Counted from the stretch's first letter, positions 1-6,581 are shown. The stretch: DNA of 6,637 nt from an uncultured Subdoligranulum sp. (GCA_900551395.1 URVX01000062.1:1-6637), one strand, 5' to 3'. Notes: a model not told the origin generated them from the letters alone. Made by a program: numbers and translations.

Positions 1-2489
1 CCGAAGGTAAGCGCCAGCACGGCTACCGTCGAAAATTCGTCCTGTCCGATTTTTACGGACAGCCAGTCCGAGCCTTGCGTAGACAGAAACACCGCATACA
101 GCGAAATTGTTATCACCAAAAAAGTAAGCGAAGCGGGAAAGCTGCGTTTTGCCACGTTGACAAGAAATTTGCCGCGTATTATTTCCCTGTTTTTCTGTAA
201 GGCAAGTATCGTCGTAGGCAGACCTACTATCATCATTTCCAACAGCATAACCTGCGAGGATGTGAAAGGATATGCCGCTTTATGCTTGAAGCCGTAATTT
301 GCTATTACGATAAGCAGATTGAGCACAATCGTGTATATCGTCTTCATGAAATACATGCTTGTGGCTGCCTGTATGTTGTTGACTACCTGCCGCCCCTCCG
401 CAACGACCTGCGGAAGACTGGCGAAGTTGTCGTCCAGCAAAACAAGGTGAGCCGCGTTGCACGCCGCCTGACTGCCTCCCGCAAGCGCTATCGCGCAGTC
501 CGACTCGCGCAAAGCAAGAATATCGTTCACTCCGTCGCCGGTCATGGCTACAGTATGCCCGGCTTTTTTTATCGCCTTGACAAGTATGGCTTTCTGCTCC
601 GGAGAAACTCTGCCGAAAACGGTGTATTTGTTTGCAATTTCCGCAACGGTTTTTTCGTCCAAGCCCTCGAGACTTATATAATTTTCCGCGTTTTCCACTC
701 CCACCTTCGCCGCGATGTGACTTACCGTCAACGGATTGTCGCCGCTGATGATTTTTGCGCCCACACCATTTTCCTTAAACCAATTTATCGTCTTGATGGC
801 GTCGTCCCGGATATGGTCTTCGATAACGATAAGCGCTATCGGGCGGCGTACTACGGGGAGCTTTATTTCCTCATCCTTTTTGGCGTAAATCACGCTGGAG
901 GACTGCGCAAGCAGCAAAACTCTGTAGCCCTTTTCCGCATATTTCTTTACAAGCGACTCCACGCGTTGATTTTTTGCGTTCAGCACAAACTCAGGCGCGC
1001 CGAGAAAAAAGGTACCCTCCTTTTCAAAGGAAACCGCAGACATCTTGCGCGAAGAGGAAAAAGGCACGATTGCAGTATGCTTAAGCACGCTTTTTGCGCC
1101 GAAATATTTTTTCAGCGCCTTTGACGTCATATTTTTGTCGCTCTGCGCCTTCAGAACAGAGCCCATAATTTCTTTTAAGGTATAACGCGAGCCGCTGTTG
1201 AAATCTATTGTTTGCACTACGCGCATGGTGCCGTCGGTAAGCGTGCCCGTCTTGTCGAGACAGATTGTGTCCACTCTGGCAAGCATTTCTATGCAATACA
1301 GCTCCTGTACCATGGTTTTGCGCTTTGACAGTCTGATAACGCTTACAGCCAGCGTCATGCTTGTGAGAAGGAACGGACCTGCGGGTATCATGCCGATTAC
1401 GCTGCCCGCAGTGTTGGTCAGCGCCTTGATAAACGCCTCGTCCCTGCTAAGCCCCGATGACAGAAATGTGGTGTAGTTGGTCTGCCACATGAAATATATC
1501 ATAAAAACAATTATGACGGCAACCGCCTTGAGTATGATTTTAAGTCCGCCCAACAGCTGCGAGCGCGGCTTTTTGTATTTGCGCGCACGACTGGTCAAGC
1601 CTTCGATATAATTGGTTTCGGCTATCTTTTCCACTCTGGCAACGCATGCGCCCGATACGACGTAGCTGCCTGCAAACAAAGTATCCCCCTTTTTTTTGAC
1701 GACAGACTCCGACTCGCCTGTGAGCATTGCTTCGTTCACTTCAGTCTGCCCTTCGAGCACGACTGCGTCCGCGCAAATCTGCACGCCCGTCTCGAGCTTC
1801 ATAACGTCGTCAAGCGCGATTTCATCCACGGAAATTTCCGTTTCTATCCCGTCGCGCACCACCTTGACTGTGGGCGCGGCTACGATTTTAAGCTTGTCCA
1901 AGGATTTTTTGGACTTGATTTCCTGAAAAATCGCTATACCCGTGTTGACTATCGCCACAAGCAAAAACGTAATCTGCGTCCATTGCCCGTAAGCCATAAG
2001 TATGACGGCAATGACGAGATAAAGCATATTGAAAAAGGTGAAAATATTTCCAAGAAAAATCTGTAAAATGGATTTTCCCTTTTTGCGGGGCATTTCGTTT
2101 ACGTACCCCTCCGATTTTCTGCTTTCTACCTGCGCCGCGGTCAACCCCTTGTCAGGCAGCGGAGAATATCTTTCCGCAAGACTTAAATCGGGTGTTTTGC
2201 GTCTCCGCTTTTTTTTCGGCGATTTTGTTTCGCTTTCGTTTTCCTTGCTTTCGCCGTCGTTCAAGAGCAGCGGCCCGTCAAACTGCTTTTCCTCAGCAGA
2301 AGCAGTCTCCCGCCCCGCAGCATTTTGCGGCGCATTCTCTTTCTTCCTCGATGCGAACAGTCCCTTCAGGCGAGTGGAAGGCTTTTCCCCGCTACTTTCA
2401 TTTTCGGTAACGCAAGGTGCGGCGGAATTCTCCGCCGCTTCTATATCGTCCTTAAGCGTAAAAATCGGTTGCGTACCGTCGTTTTTCAT
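1..2489 (-). CDS. Cation-transporting P-type ATPase, Exp7/CtpE-like (partial, C-terminus beyond window)
   Basis: An inner-membrane pump that couples ATP hydrolysis to cation movement; 829 codons are visible and the end lies left of the window. Seen in order: a charged, probably disordered N-terminus (about 1-112); helices M1-M2 (about 141-190); actuator TGES at 257-260; M3-M4 (about 315-385) with GMIPAGP (P369-P372); phosphorylation motif DKTGT with Asp412; nucleotide-binding FSSSRKMSA (477-485, Lys482) and GAPE (497-500); SGDNP (582-586); hinge TGDGVND (650-656); M5-M7 and part of M8 (710-829). The N-terminal GLT-AAQVESRKSEGYVN style, the VQELYCIEMLARVD segment before DKTGT, and the M6-M7 LPTTILALQKN...GKFL segment resemble the Exp7/CtpE subfamily as I know it. 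Mycobacterial CtpE is linked to calcium uptake, but M4 here lacks the acidic residue of PEGL, so the substrate is unknown. About two helices should be missing. ATG at 2489 lies one base after the hisS stop, with a weak GGA five bases upstream, suggesting translational coupling. Confidence 0.9.
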   Translation of the reverse strand, partial: MKNDGTQPIFTLKDDIEAAENSAAPCVTENESSGEKPSTRLKGLFASRKKENAPQNAAGRETASAEEKQFDGPLLLNDGESKENESETKSPKKKRRRKTPDLSLAERYSPLPDKGLTAAQVESRKSEGYVNEMPRKKGKSILQIFLGNIFTFFNMLYLVIAVILMAYGQWTQITFLLVAIVNTGIAIFQEIKSKKSLDKLKIVAAPTVKVVRDGIETEISVDEIALDDVMKLETGVQICADAVVLEGQTEVNEAMLTGESESVVKKKGDTLFAGSYVVSGACVARVEKIAETNYIEGLTSRARKYKKPRSQLLGGLKIILKAVAVIIVFMIYFMWQTNYTTFLSSGLSRDEAFIKALTNTAGSVIGMIPAGPFLLTSMTLAVSVIRLSKRKTMVQELYCIEMLARVDTICLDKTGTLTDGTMRVVQTIDFNSGSRYTLKEIMGSVLKAQSDKNMTSKALKKYFGAKSVLKHTAIVPFSSSRKMSAVSFEKEGTFFLGAPEFVLNAKNQRVESLVKKYAEKGYRVLLLAQSSSVIYAKKDEEIKLPVVRRPIALIVIEDHIRDDAIKTINWFKENGVGAKIISGDNPLTVSHIAAKVGVENAENYISLEGLDEKTVAEIANKYTVFGRVSPEQKAILVKAIKKAGHTVAMTGDGVNDILALRESDCAIALAGGSQAACNAAHLVLLDDNFASLPQVVAEGRQVVNNIQAATSMYFMKTIYTIVLNLLIVIANYGFKHKAAYPFTSSQVMLLEMMIVGLPTTILALQKNREIIRGKFLVNVAKRSFPASLTFLVITISLYAVFLSTQGSDWLSVKIGQDEFSTVAVLALTF

Positions 2490-2490
2490 T

Positions 2491-3729
2491 TCAATCCAAC
2501 TGTTTTATGCCTTGCTCCGAGCAGAGAAAAAATTCGGCGTAACCGGCTTGCTTCAAGGTATTAAGCTGAAAACCGAAATTCTTGATTTTTTTAAGAACAA
2601 GGCAAATATTTCCCTCCGACCTCTTTTGAGCCGCAGCCGCAAACGCTGCCGACAACGCGGCGGGCGAAGTGTTTTTTTCAACCAGGTAGACTGTTTTGAC
2701 GCAAGCGTCGCCGACAGTCATGCCCTTATCCTTCAAAATATTGAAAATTCGCTCGAACCCGATACTGAAACCGCATGCGCTAACTTTGCCGCCGAGCAGC
2801 TTTCCCAACAGCTCGTCATATCTGCCGCCTCCGCCGATTGAAATTCCGTAATCGCCGTATGAAATCTCGAAAATCGTGCCTGTATAATAATTCATTCCTC
2901 GCACAAGCGACGGATCCAAGCGCGCTTTGTCAAAGCCGGCTGCTTTTACAGTCCCGAATATGCTTTTCAGACTTTCTCCCGCTTCGGGGCAAAGCCCGCA
3001 TACCTTTTCCAACGCTTCGCTGCTGTCTCCGTTGTTGAGACTTTGGACTGTTTTGACTAGCTTAACCGCGCTTTGCCTGTCAAATGACTCGGCAAGCTCG
3101 TTTTCCACTCCTTCGACGCCGATTTTGTCCAGCTTGTCCAATGTTATGAAAACCTTGTCGAAAGAGCTTTCGTCAAAGCCGCACCCGACGACAAGCGCCT
3201 TTAAAAGCCTCCTGTCGTTTATTCTGATACAAAAATCCGATAGTCCGAGCCTTTCCAAAGCTTCTCCCGTCGCCAGAATAAGCTCGGTTTCGGCGAGAAA
3301 AGACTCCTCGTTTATTATATCAATGTCGCATTGCACAAACTGACGAAAGCGCCCTTTCTGAGGACGCTCGGCACGCCAAACGCTGCCCATTTGCATCGCC
3401 TTGAAAACAGAGGGCAGTTTTCCGCAGTTGTTTGCATAATATCTCGTGAGCGGCACCGTCAAATCGTAGCGCAGCCCCAAATCGCACAAATCGCCGTCGC
3501 AGGCATTTTCCAGCTTTTCTCCGCGCTTTAGAATCTTGAATATAAGCTTTTCGTTGTCGCCGCCCTGCTTAGATGTGAGCAATCCCAAATCCTCTACGCA
3601 CGGAGTTTCAATCCCCGTAAATCCGTAGGAACAATAAACCTTTTTGATTGTGTCCAGAATTTTTTCCCTTAGCAGCAAATCTTCGGGAAGAATATCTCTC
3701 ATGCCTTTCGGCGGAGTCTTGTCAAACAT
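2491..3729 (-). CDS. hisS: Histidyl-tRNA synthetase (HisRS)
   Basis: A class II aminoacyl-tRNA synthetase that charges tRNA-His in the cytoplasm; 412 residues from the ATG at 3729. Seen: N-terminal PPKGMRDILPED (6-17), RYDLTVPL (87-94), motif 2 WRAERPQKGRFRQFVQCD (118-135), the histidine-specific LVRGMNYYTG (275-284), then GGGRYDELLG (300-309) and motif 3 GFSIGFER (320-327). All catalytic motifs are present, which argues against the HisZ regulatory paralogue. Most HisRS have Asp where this has Asn280 (RGMN against RGLD). The C-terminal anticodon-binding domain (about 344-412) is short, ending roughly 20 residues early against my memory of the family. The frame stays open to a TTG at 3753, but that codon coincides with the predicted transcription start, so I chose the ATG at 3729, with AAAAAAGG ending 11 bases upstream. 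The P-type ATPase follows after one base and is probably co-transcribed. Confidence 0.95.
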   Translation of the reverse strand: MFDKTPPKGMRDILPEDLLLREKILDTIKKVYCSYGFTGIETPCVEDLGLLTSKQGGDNEKLIFKILKRGEKLENACDGDLCDLGLRYDLTVPLTRYYANNCGKLPSVFKAMQMGSVWRAERPQKGRFRQFVQCDIDIINEESFLAETELILATGEALERLGLSDFCIRINDRRLLKALVVGCGFDESSFDKVFITLDKLDKIGVEGVENELAESFDRQSAVKLVKTVQSLNNGDSSEALEKVCGLCPEAGESLKSIFGTVKAAGFDKARLDPSLVRGMNYYTGTIFEISYGDYGISIGGGGRYDELLGKLLGGKVSACGFSIGFERIFNILKDKGMTVGDACVKTVYLVEKNTSPAALSAAFAAAAQKRSEGNICLVLKKIKNFGFQLNTLKQAGYAEFFLCSEQGIKQLD

Positions 3730-3759
3730 CGTTTCATTTACCTTTTTTATCAATAGTTT

Positions 3760-3788
3760 ATTTTATCAGCAAACAAAAGGCTTGTCAA
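3760..3788 (-). promoter_or_regulatory. SigA-type promoter of hisS
   Basis: On the minus strand, TTGACA (3788-3783) is separated by exactly 17 bases from TAAAAT (3765-3760). This is a perfect -35 and a -10 with one difference from TATAAT. Transcription should begin at about 3753-3754, giving a leader of about 25 nt before the ATG at 3729. The -35 box starts two bases after the mutase stop codon, so hisS and the ATPase can be expressed independently of the mutase. The leader is too short for a T-box riboswitch. Confidence 0.85.
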
Positions 3789-3789
3789 A

Positions 3790-5445
3790 TCAATTAAATA
3801 TTCTGTCAGCCCATCTTACCATTGCGTCCAGCACGACGTCGCCCTGCTTGTCGCTTTCGTTGGCAAACAGATACAGCTTGATCAATGGCTCGGTGCCGCT
3901 CGGACGAATTACCATACGGTTTCCGTGAATCATCTCGACAATAAGCATATCGCTCCTGCCGAAGTCCTTGTACTTCTCAACGCGCAAATCGATTTTTTCC
4001 GTTACGGGAATTCCGTTTATTTCCTCTCCGACCACCGTGCGAACATAGTCCAGCAGCTCTTTTTTACGTTTTTCGCCGTCGGCGCCCGAAAACTCATAGG
4101 AAATCTGTTTGTTTTTGAAATTTCCGTATTTCATTTTGAGATTCTTGAACTTGTCTACAAGGGTGAGATTTTTGCGTTTTAATGCGGAGCACATCTGCGC
4201 TGCGACCAGCGACGCAACAACAGCGTCCTTTTCCCGCACTCTGTCTCCGATAAGATAACCGCAGCTTTCCTCCATCCCCATAACGAAATCGCGTTGTCTG
4301 TCAAATTCAAGCTCCGTTACCTTTGCGCCGATATTTTTAAAGCCTATCATGGTTTCTATCGTGTGCGCATCGAAAACGTCCCCTATTTTGTCTATCATCG
4401 GAGTAGTAACCAAAGATTTTACTATTACGGGATGCTGAGGCATTCTTTTTGTCTGCTTCAGGCTGTACAAAACAAACTCCGTCATAAGCGCCGCCACCGC
4501 GTTTCCGTCCAGCACAACGTATTCCCCCTTGTGAAGCACGGCAAGCCCCATCCTGTCGCAGTCGGGGTCGGTGAGAATAATCAAATCGGACTTTTCACGC
4601 TTGGCCTCCTCTATCGCCAAGTCGAAAGCCTGAGGCTTTTGCGGGTCGGGCAAAGGACAGGTGGTGAATTTTTCATTCGGAAAAGACTGAGCAGTGACTG
4701 TTTTTACTTCCTTTACGCCTGCACGCTTCAGAATACGCGGAACCATGTGCCAGCCGGTGCCGTTCAACGGAGAATACATAACCTTTACGTCCTTTGCGGG
4801 CAAGGGAGAAATTTCCCACACGGCATCCAGATAGTCCCTTTTGAGCTTGTCGGTGATATATTCGATTTTTTCCTCCTCCAGACAACCCGTAAGGTCGCCC
4901 ATAGGCACGGAAAAATAATCGATTTTCGCCATTTCGGCGGATATTTCAGCTACGGCTGAATCGTTTATCTGACAGCCGGTGTTGTTGTAAAATTTGAAAC
5001 CGTTGTATTCCTTGGGATTGTGGCTGGCGGTAAACATAATTCCGCCGTCGGCTCTTAACGTCCTGATTGCAAAGGACAAAAACGGCGTGGGCTGCATGGT
5101 ATGCGCAAGAAAAACCTTTAGACCGGAGTTCGCCAATATGCACGAGGCAATCTGCGCAAAGCGCTGAGAATTGTGTCGGCTGTCAAAGCTGACGGCAACG
5201 GTCTGCGCTTTTTTGTTTTTGAGAAAAACGGCGTAAGCCTTTACCGCGCGGGCGACGGTGTAAATGTTTATGCAGTTGGGTCCTGCGCCTAGCACTCCCC
5301 TGATGCCCGCCGTACCGAAAGACAAATCTTTGAAAAAGCAATTTTCTTTGGCAGCTTCGTCGCCCTCAAGCCTGTTCAGCTCGTTTCTGATTTCTTCGTC
5401 ATACACGTTGGCCTTCCAAAAGGCAAACTTATCGTTGTAGCTCAT
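3790..5445 (-). CDS. Alpha-D-phosphohexomutase (phosphoglucomutase/phosphomannomutase, PgcA-like)
   Basis: A cytoplasmic enzyme that moves a phosphate between C6 and C1 of a hexose, typically glucose-6-P to glucose-1-P, feeding UDP-glucose, glycolipid and wall polysaccharide synthesis. The 551 residues show the four-domain family layout: GTAGIRGVLGAG (44-55); the catalytic loop TASHNPKEYNGFK (139-151) with phospho-Ser141; the metal loop DPDCDR (293-298; Asp293, Asp295, Asp297); the sugar-binding GMEESCGYL (390-398); and the C-terminal phosphate-binding RPSGTEPLIK (514-523). The length and the N-terminal WKANVYDEEIRNEL segment fit the Firmicutes PgcA group, which is usually about 570-580 residues, better than the shorter bacterial ManB/GlmM proteins. 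Sugar preference cannot be read from sequence, so no gene symbol is given. The ATG at 5445 follows AAGGGA by 12 bases, a rather long spacing. All catalytic residues are intact. Confidence 0.93.
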   Translation of the reverse strand: MSYNDKFAFWKANVYDEEIRNELNRLEGDEAAKENCFFKDLSFGTAGIRGVLGAGPNCINIYTVARAVKAYAVFLKNKKAQTVAVSFDSRHNSQRFAQIASCILANSGLKVFLAHTMQPTPFLSFAIRTLRADGGIMFTASHNPKEYNGFKFYNNTGCQINDSAVAEISAEMAKIDYFSVPMGDLTGCLEEEKIEYITDKLKRDYLDAVWEISPLPAKDVKVMYSPLNGTGWHMVPRILKRAGVKEVKTVTAQSFPNEKFTTCPLPDPQKPQAFDLAIEEAKREKSDLIILTDPDCDRMGLAVLHKGEYVVLDGNAVAALMTEFVLYSLKQTKRMPQHPVIVKSLVTTPMIDKIGDVFDAHTIETMIGFKNIGAKVTELEFDRQRDFVMGMEESCGYLIGDRVREKDAVVASLVAAQMCSALKRKNLTLVDKFKNLKMKYGNFKNKQISYEFSGADGEKRKKELLDYVRTVVGEEINGIPVTEKIDLRVEKYKDFGRSDMLIVEMIHGNRMVIRPSGTEPLIKLYLFANESDKQGDVVLDAMVRWADRIFN

Positions 5446-5589
5446 AATGCGTTTTTATCCCTTTTTCTTTTATTATAACACAAGCATTGAAAATTTGCCA
5501 CCGTTAGCGCGTATCAAATAAACATTTTGAATAGCGTCGCAATGGGATATAAACGTCAAAAGCATCACATATAATGTAGTATGATATAA
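5446..5589. other. Divergent intergenic region between mutase and lipoprotein genes
   Basis: An AT-rich 144-bp spacer from which the mutase is transcribed leftward and the lipoprotein rightward. It holds the mutase promoter near 5472-5480 and several TATA-like hexamers on the plus strand (TATAAA 5548-5553, TATAAT 5570-5575, TATAAT 5585-5590). No clear operator palindrome or riboswitch is visible. Confidence 0.5.
5472..5480 (-). promoter_or_regulatory. Extended -10 promoter of the phosphohexomutase gene
   Basis: The minus strand carries TGTTATAAT, a perfect -10 hexamer (5477-5472) with the TGn extension directly upstream. The base block 17 positions further upstream is TGGCAA, only three of six matches to a -35, which is tolerable with an extended -10. 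The predicted start at about 5465 gives a leader of about 20 nt that includes the AAGGGA ribosome binding site. Confidence 0.65.
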
Positions 5590-5591
5590 TT
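5580..5591 (+). promoter_or_regulatory. Candidate extended -10 element at the lipoprotein start
   Basis: TATGATATAATT holds TGA-TATAAT, an extended -10, and is identical over 12 bases to the -10 region of the tRNA-Val promoter at 6123-6134. There is no convincing -35 17 bases upstream (GCATCA). If used, transcription would start near 5597, downstream of the TTG start codon chosen for the lipoprotein, so either the start codon is the GTG at 5602 or the real promoter lies further upstream, for example with TATAAT at 5570-5575. Confidence 0.35.
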
Positions 5592-6066
5592 GAAAGCATT
5601 AGTGAGTATTATTACCGTTATATGTCTGATTTTTTGTCTTGTCGGCTGCGGCAAGGATCGGAGCGCAGGCAAAAGCATAACCGCGCTGAAAATCAAGGTG
5701 ACAGACCTCGACGGAAACGCGATTTCAAAAGCTCAGATAAAGCTGGTTGAAAGCGGAGCTTCGTTTTTTACAGACAACAACGGATTGAGTCCGACTATGG
5801 AAATTCAGATTTCCAAAACAGCGCTCAACGTAAACGAAAGCTGGTCCACCGTCACCGTGGTAGTAAGCCGGGAAGGCTTCGTCACAACCGTGCTTTTCAA
5901 CTGCGTGGTACCCGACAACCAGACGCGCGGCGATTTGACTATCAGGCTTTTCAAACTCGACCAAAGCGAGCTGCCATACGTTGCAATAGTCGAAGTGCCG
6001 CCCGACGACTTTATTCAAAGCCTGACAGGCGGCGGCGAAAACAATCAGACTAAAACCGAGAGCTGA
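5590..6066 (+). CDS. Predicted lipoprotein with transthyretin/carboxypeptidase-regulatory-like domain
   Basis: Probably a small surface lipoprotein of 158 residues. Seen: Lys2, a hydrophobic stretch at 4-19 and the lipobox LVGC (17-20), so Cys20 should be lipidated and the rest exposed outside the membrane. Residues 31-122 alternate beta strands and carry KVTDLDGNAISKAQIKL (36-52) and FTDNNGLSP (60-68), then VSREGFVTTV (92-101). This is the pattern of the CarboxypepD_reg/transthyretin-like beta-sandwich, usually a binding or assembly module rather than an enzyme. A conserved-looking LPYVAIVEVPPDDF (128-141) follows, then a polar Gly/Asn/Thr tail. I cannot name a ligand. The start is uncertain: TTG at 5590 keeps the positive charge needed for a signal peptide but has no ribosome binding site; an in-frame TAA at 5587 blocks anything upstream; GTG at 5602 would lose the lysine. 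Confidence 0.75.
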   Translation: MKALVSIITVICLIFCLVGCGKDRSAGKSITALKIKVTDLDGNAISKAQIKLVESGASFFTDNNGLSPTMEIQISKTALNVNESWSTVTVVVSREGFVTTVLFNCVVPDNQTRGDLTIRLFKLDQSELPYVAIVEVPPDDFIQSLTGGGENNQTKTES

Positions 6067-6104
6067 CGATTTTAAAAAAGATTTGACTTTCCACCGAAAA
6101 ATAA

Positions 6105-6133
6105 TTGTCAAATGCCTTCCGATATGATATAAT
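6105..6133 (+). promoter_or_regulatory. Promoter of the tRNA-Val gene
   Basis: TTGTCA (6105-6110), a 17-base spacer and TATAAT (6128-6133) with TGA immediately upstream of the -10. Predicted transcription start is about 6140, roughly 12 bases before the mature tRNA 5' end, leaving a short leader for RNase P to remove. No terminator for the preceding lipoprotein gene is visible between 6067 and 6104. Confidence 0.85.
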
Positions 6134-6151
6134 TCATCCGTTAAAATAAAC

Positions 6152-6227
6152 GGGCAATTAACTCAGTTGGGAGAGTGTCTTCTTGACGTGGAGAAAGTCA
6201 GGGGTTCGAGTCCCTTATTGCCCACCA
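6152..6227 (+). tRNA. tRNA-Val (anticodon GAC)
   Basis: A 76-nt gene that folds as a complete cloverleaf. The acceptor GGGCAAT (6152-6158) pairs fully with ATTGCCC (6217-6223), followed by A73 and an encoded CCA. The D stem is ACTC/GAGT with loop AGTTGGGA. The anticodon stem TCTTC/GGAGA (one T-G pair) encloses TTGACGT, with anticodon GAC reading GTC and GTT valine codons. The variable loop is AAGTC, and the T stem AGGGG/CCCTT holds TTCGAGT. All standard invariant positions look intact, so it should be functional. Its last 21 nt (6207-6227) also form the start of the first 177-bp repeat unit. Confidence 0.97.
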
Positions 6228-6231
6228 TTTT

Positions 6232-6269
6232 CCGGACGTCGCCTTTAGGCTTGTCCGGTTTTTCTTTTT
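6232..6269 (+). terminator. Rho-independent terminator of tRNA-Val
   Basis: CCGGAC (6232-6237) pairs with GTCCGG (6253-6258), with an inner GCC-TTTA-GGC stem, and is followed by TTTTTCTTTTT (6259-6269). It begins five bases after the tRNA CCA end. On the minus strand the hairpin is not followed by a T run, so it works rightward only. Confidence 0.85.
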
Positions 6270-6279
6270 CAAAGAAAAT

Positions 6280-6304
6280 CCAGACTTCGCCGTTTGGCTC
6301 GTCC
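6280..6304 (+). repeat. Diverged internal copy of the terminator stem
   Basis: This 25-base block inside unit 1 aligns without gaps to the terminator hairpin at 6232-6256 with 20 of 25 identical bases, 48 bases downstream. It keeps GAC/GTC and GCC/GGC pairing potential but has only a TTTT after it, so it may be a decayed terminator. It recurs in unit 2 at 6457-6481. Confidence 0.6.
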
Positions 6305-6383
6305 TTTTCGGTAGCGCTAATAGGGAGGACGAATTATGTGACGCTCGGGATTTCCCCTCGCTGTTCCGTCGCTTTGCTCCTTG

Positions 6384-6404
6384 CGAGTCCCTTATTGCCC
6401 ACCA
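6384..6404 (+). other. tRNA-Val 3'-end fragment in repeat unit 2 (possible attachment-site core)
   Basis: An exact copy of the last 21 nt of the tRNA-Val gene, including the encoded ACCA. Only the 3' strands of the T arm and acceptor stem are present, so it cannot fold as a tRNA or minihelix. tRNA 3' ends are standard core sites for tyrosine integrases, which is the basis for suspecting an attachment site; recombination here is inferred, not shown. Confidence 0.7.
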
Positions 6405-6408
6405 TTTT

Positions 6409-6446
6409 CCGGACGTCGCCTTTAGGCTTGTCCGGTTTTTCTTTTT
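6409..6446 (+). terminator. Repeated terminator hairpin, unit 2
   Basis: The exact copy, 177 bases on, of the tRNA-Val terminator. It would catch any transcript that reads through the first one, making the array a series of terminators. Confidence 0.75.
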
Positions 6447-6560
6447 CAAAGAAAATCCAGACTTCGCCGTTTGGCTCGTCCTTTTCGGTAGCGCTAATAG
6501 GGAGGACGAATTATGTGACGCTCGGGATTTCCCCTCGCTGTTCCGTCGCTTTGCTCCTTG

Positions 6561-6581
6561 CGAGTCCCTTATTGCCCACCA
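6561..6581 (+). other. tRNA-Val 3'-end fragment in repeat unit 3 (possible attachment-site core)
   Basis: A second exact copy of the terminal 21 nt of tRNA-Val, 354 bases downstream of the one in the functional gene, that is exactly two repeat periods. Confidence 0.7.

Larger units (their letters stand above)
6207..6383 (+). repeat. 177-bp tandem repeat, unit 1 (begins inside tRNA-Val)
   Basis: The unit begins at CGAGTCCC in the tRNA T loop and includes the tRNA 3' end to CCA (21 nt). It then has the terminator hairpin (6232-6258 plus T tract), a perfect 8-bp AT hairpin TTTTCTTT-TTC-AAAGAAAA (6260-6278), a diverged copy of the terminator stem (6280-6304), an inverted repeat TCGTCCT...AGGACGA (6299-6305/6326-6332) flanking the palindrome TAGCGCTA (6312-6319), and a GC-richer end. 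The left boundary is set by the first mismatch between unit 1 (TT before CGAG) and unit 2 (TG before CGAG). No gene or clear internal promoter is visible. Confidence 0.95.
6384..6560 (+). repeat. 177-bp tandem repeat, unit 2
   Basis: Identical to unit 1 across all 177 bases by direct reading and in direct orientation, with no bases between units. It starts with the tRNA-Val 3' fragment (6384-6404) and carries its own copy of the terminator hairpin. Confidence 0.95.

Noticed and set aside
282..1124. 280-codon plus-strand frame
   Set aside because: It lies entirely opposite the P-type ATPase, whose own frame carries the phosphorylation, actuator and hinge motifs in register; the plus-strand translation has no family features.
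2029..2841. 270-codon plus-strand frame across the ATPase/hisS junction
   Set aside because: It is a shadow of two well-supported minus-strand genes; its low-complexity Ser/Phe/Arg content mirrors the charged N-terminus of the ATPase.
3727..3753. TTG at 3753 as the start of hisS
   Set aside because: It falls at the predicted transcription start of a near-perfect promoter and has no upstream ribosome binding site; the ATG at 3729 has AAAAAAGG upstream and gives the usual HisRS N-terminus.
4294..4959. 221-codon plus-strand frame
   Set aside because: It is antisense to the phosphohexomutase metal-binding and catalytic region and has no recognisable protein features.
6299..6332. Ends of an IS element or transposon
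   Set aside because: The inverted repeats are short and internal, there is no transposase, and the direct repeat is the tRNA end rather than a target-site duplication.
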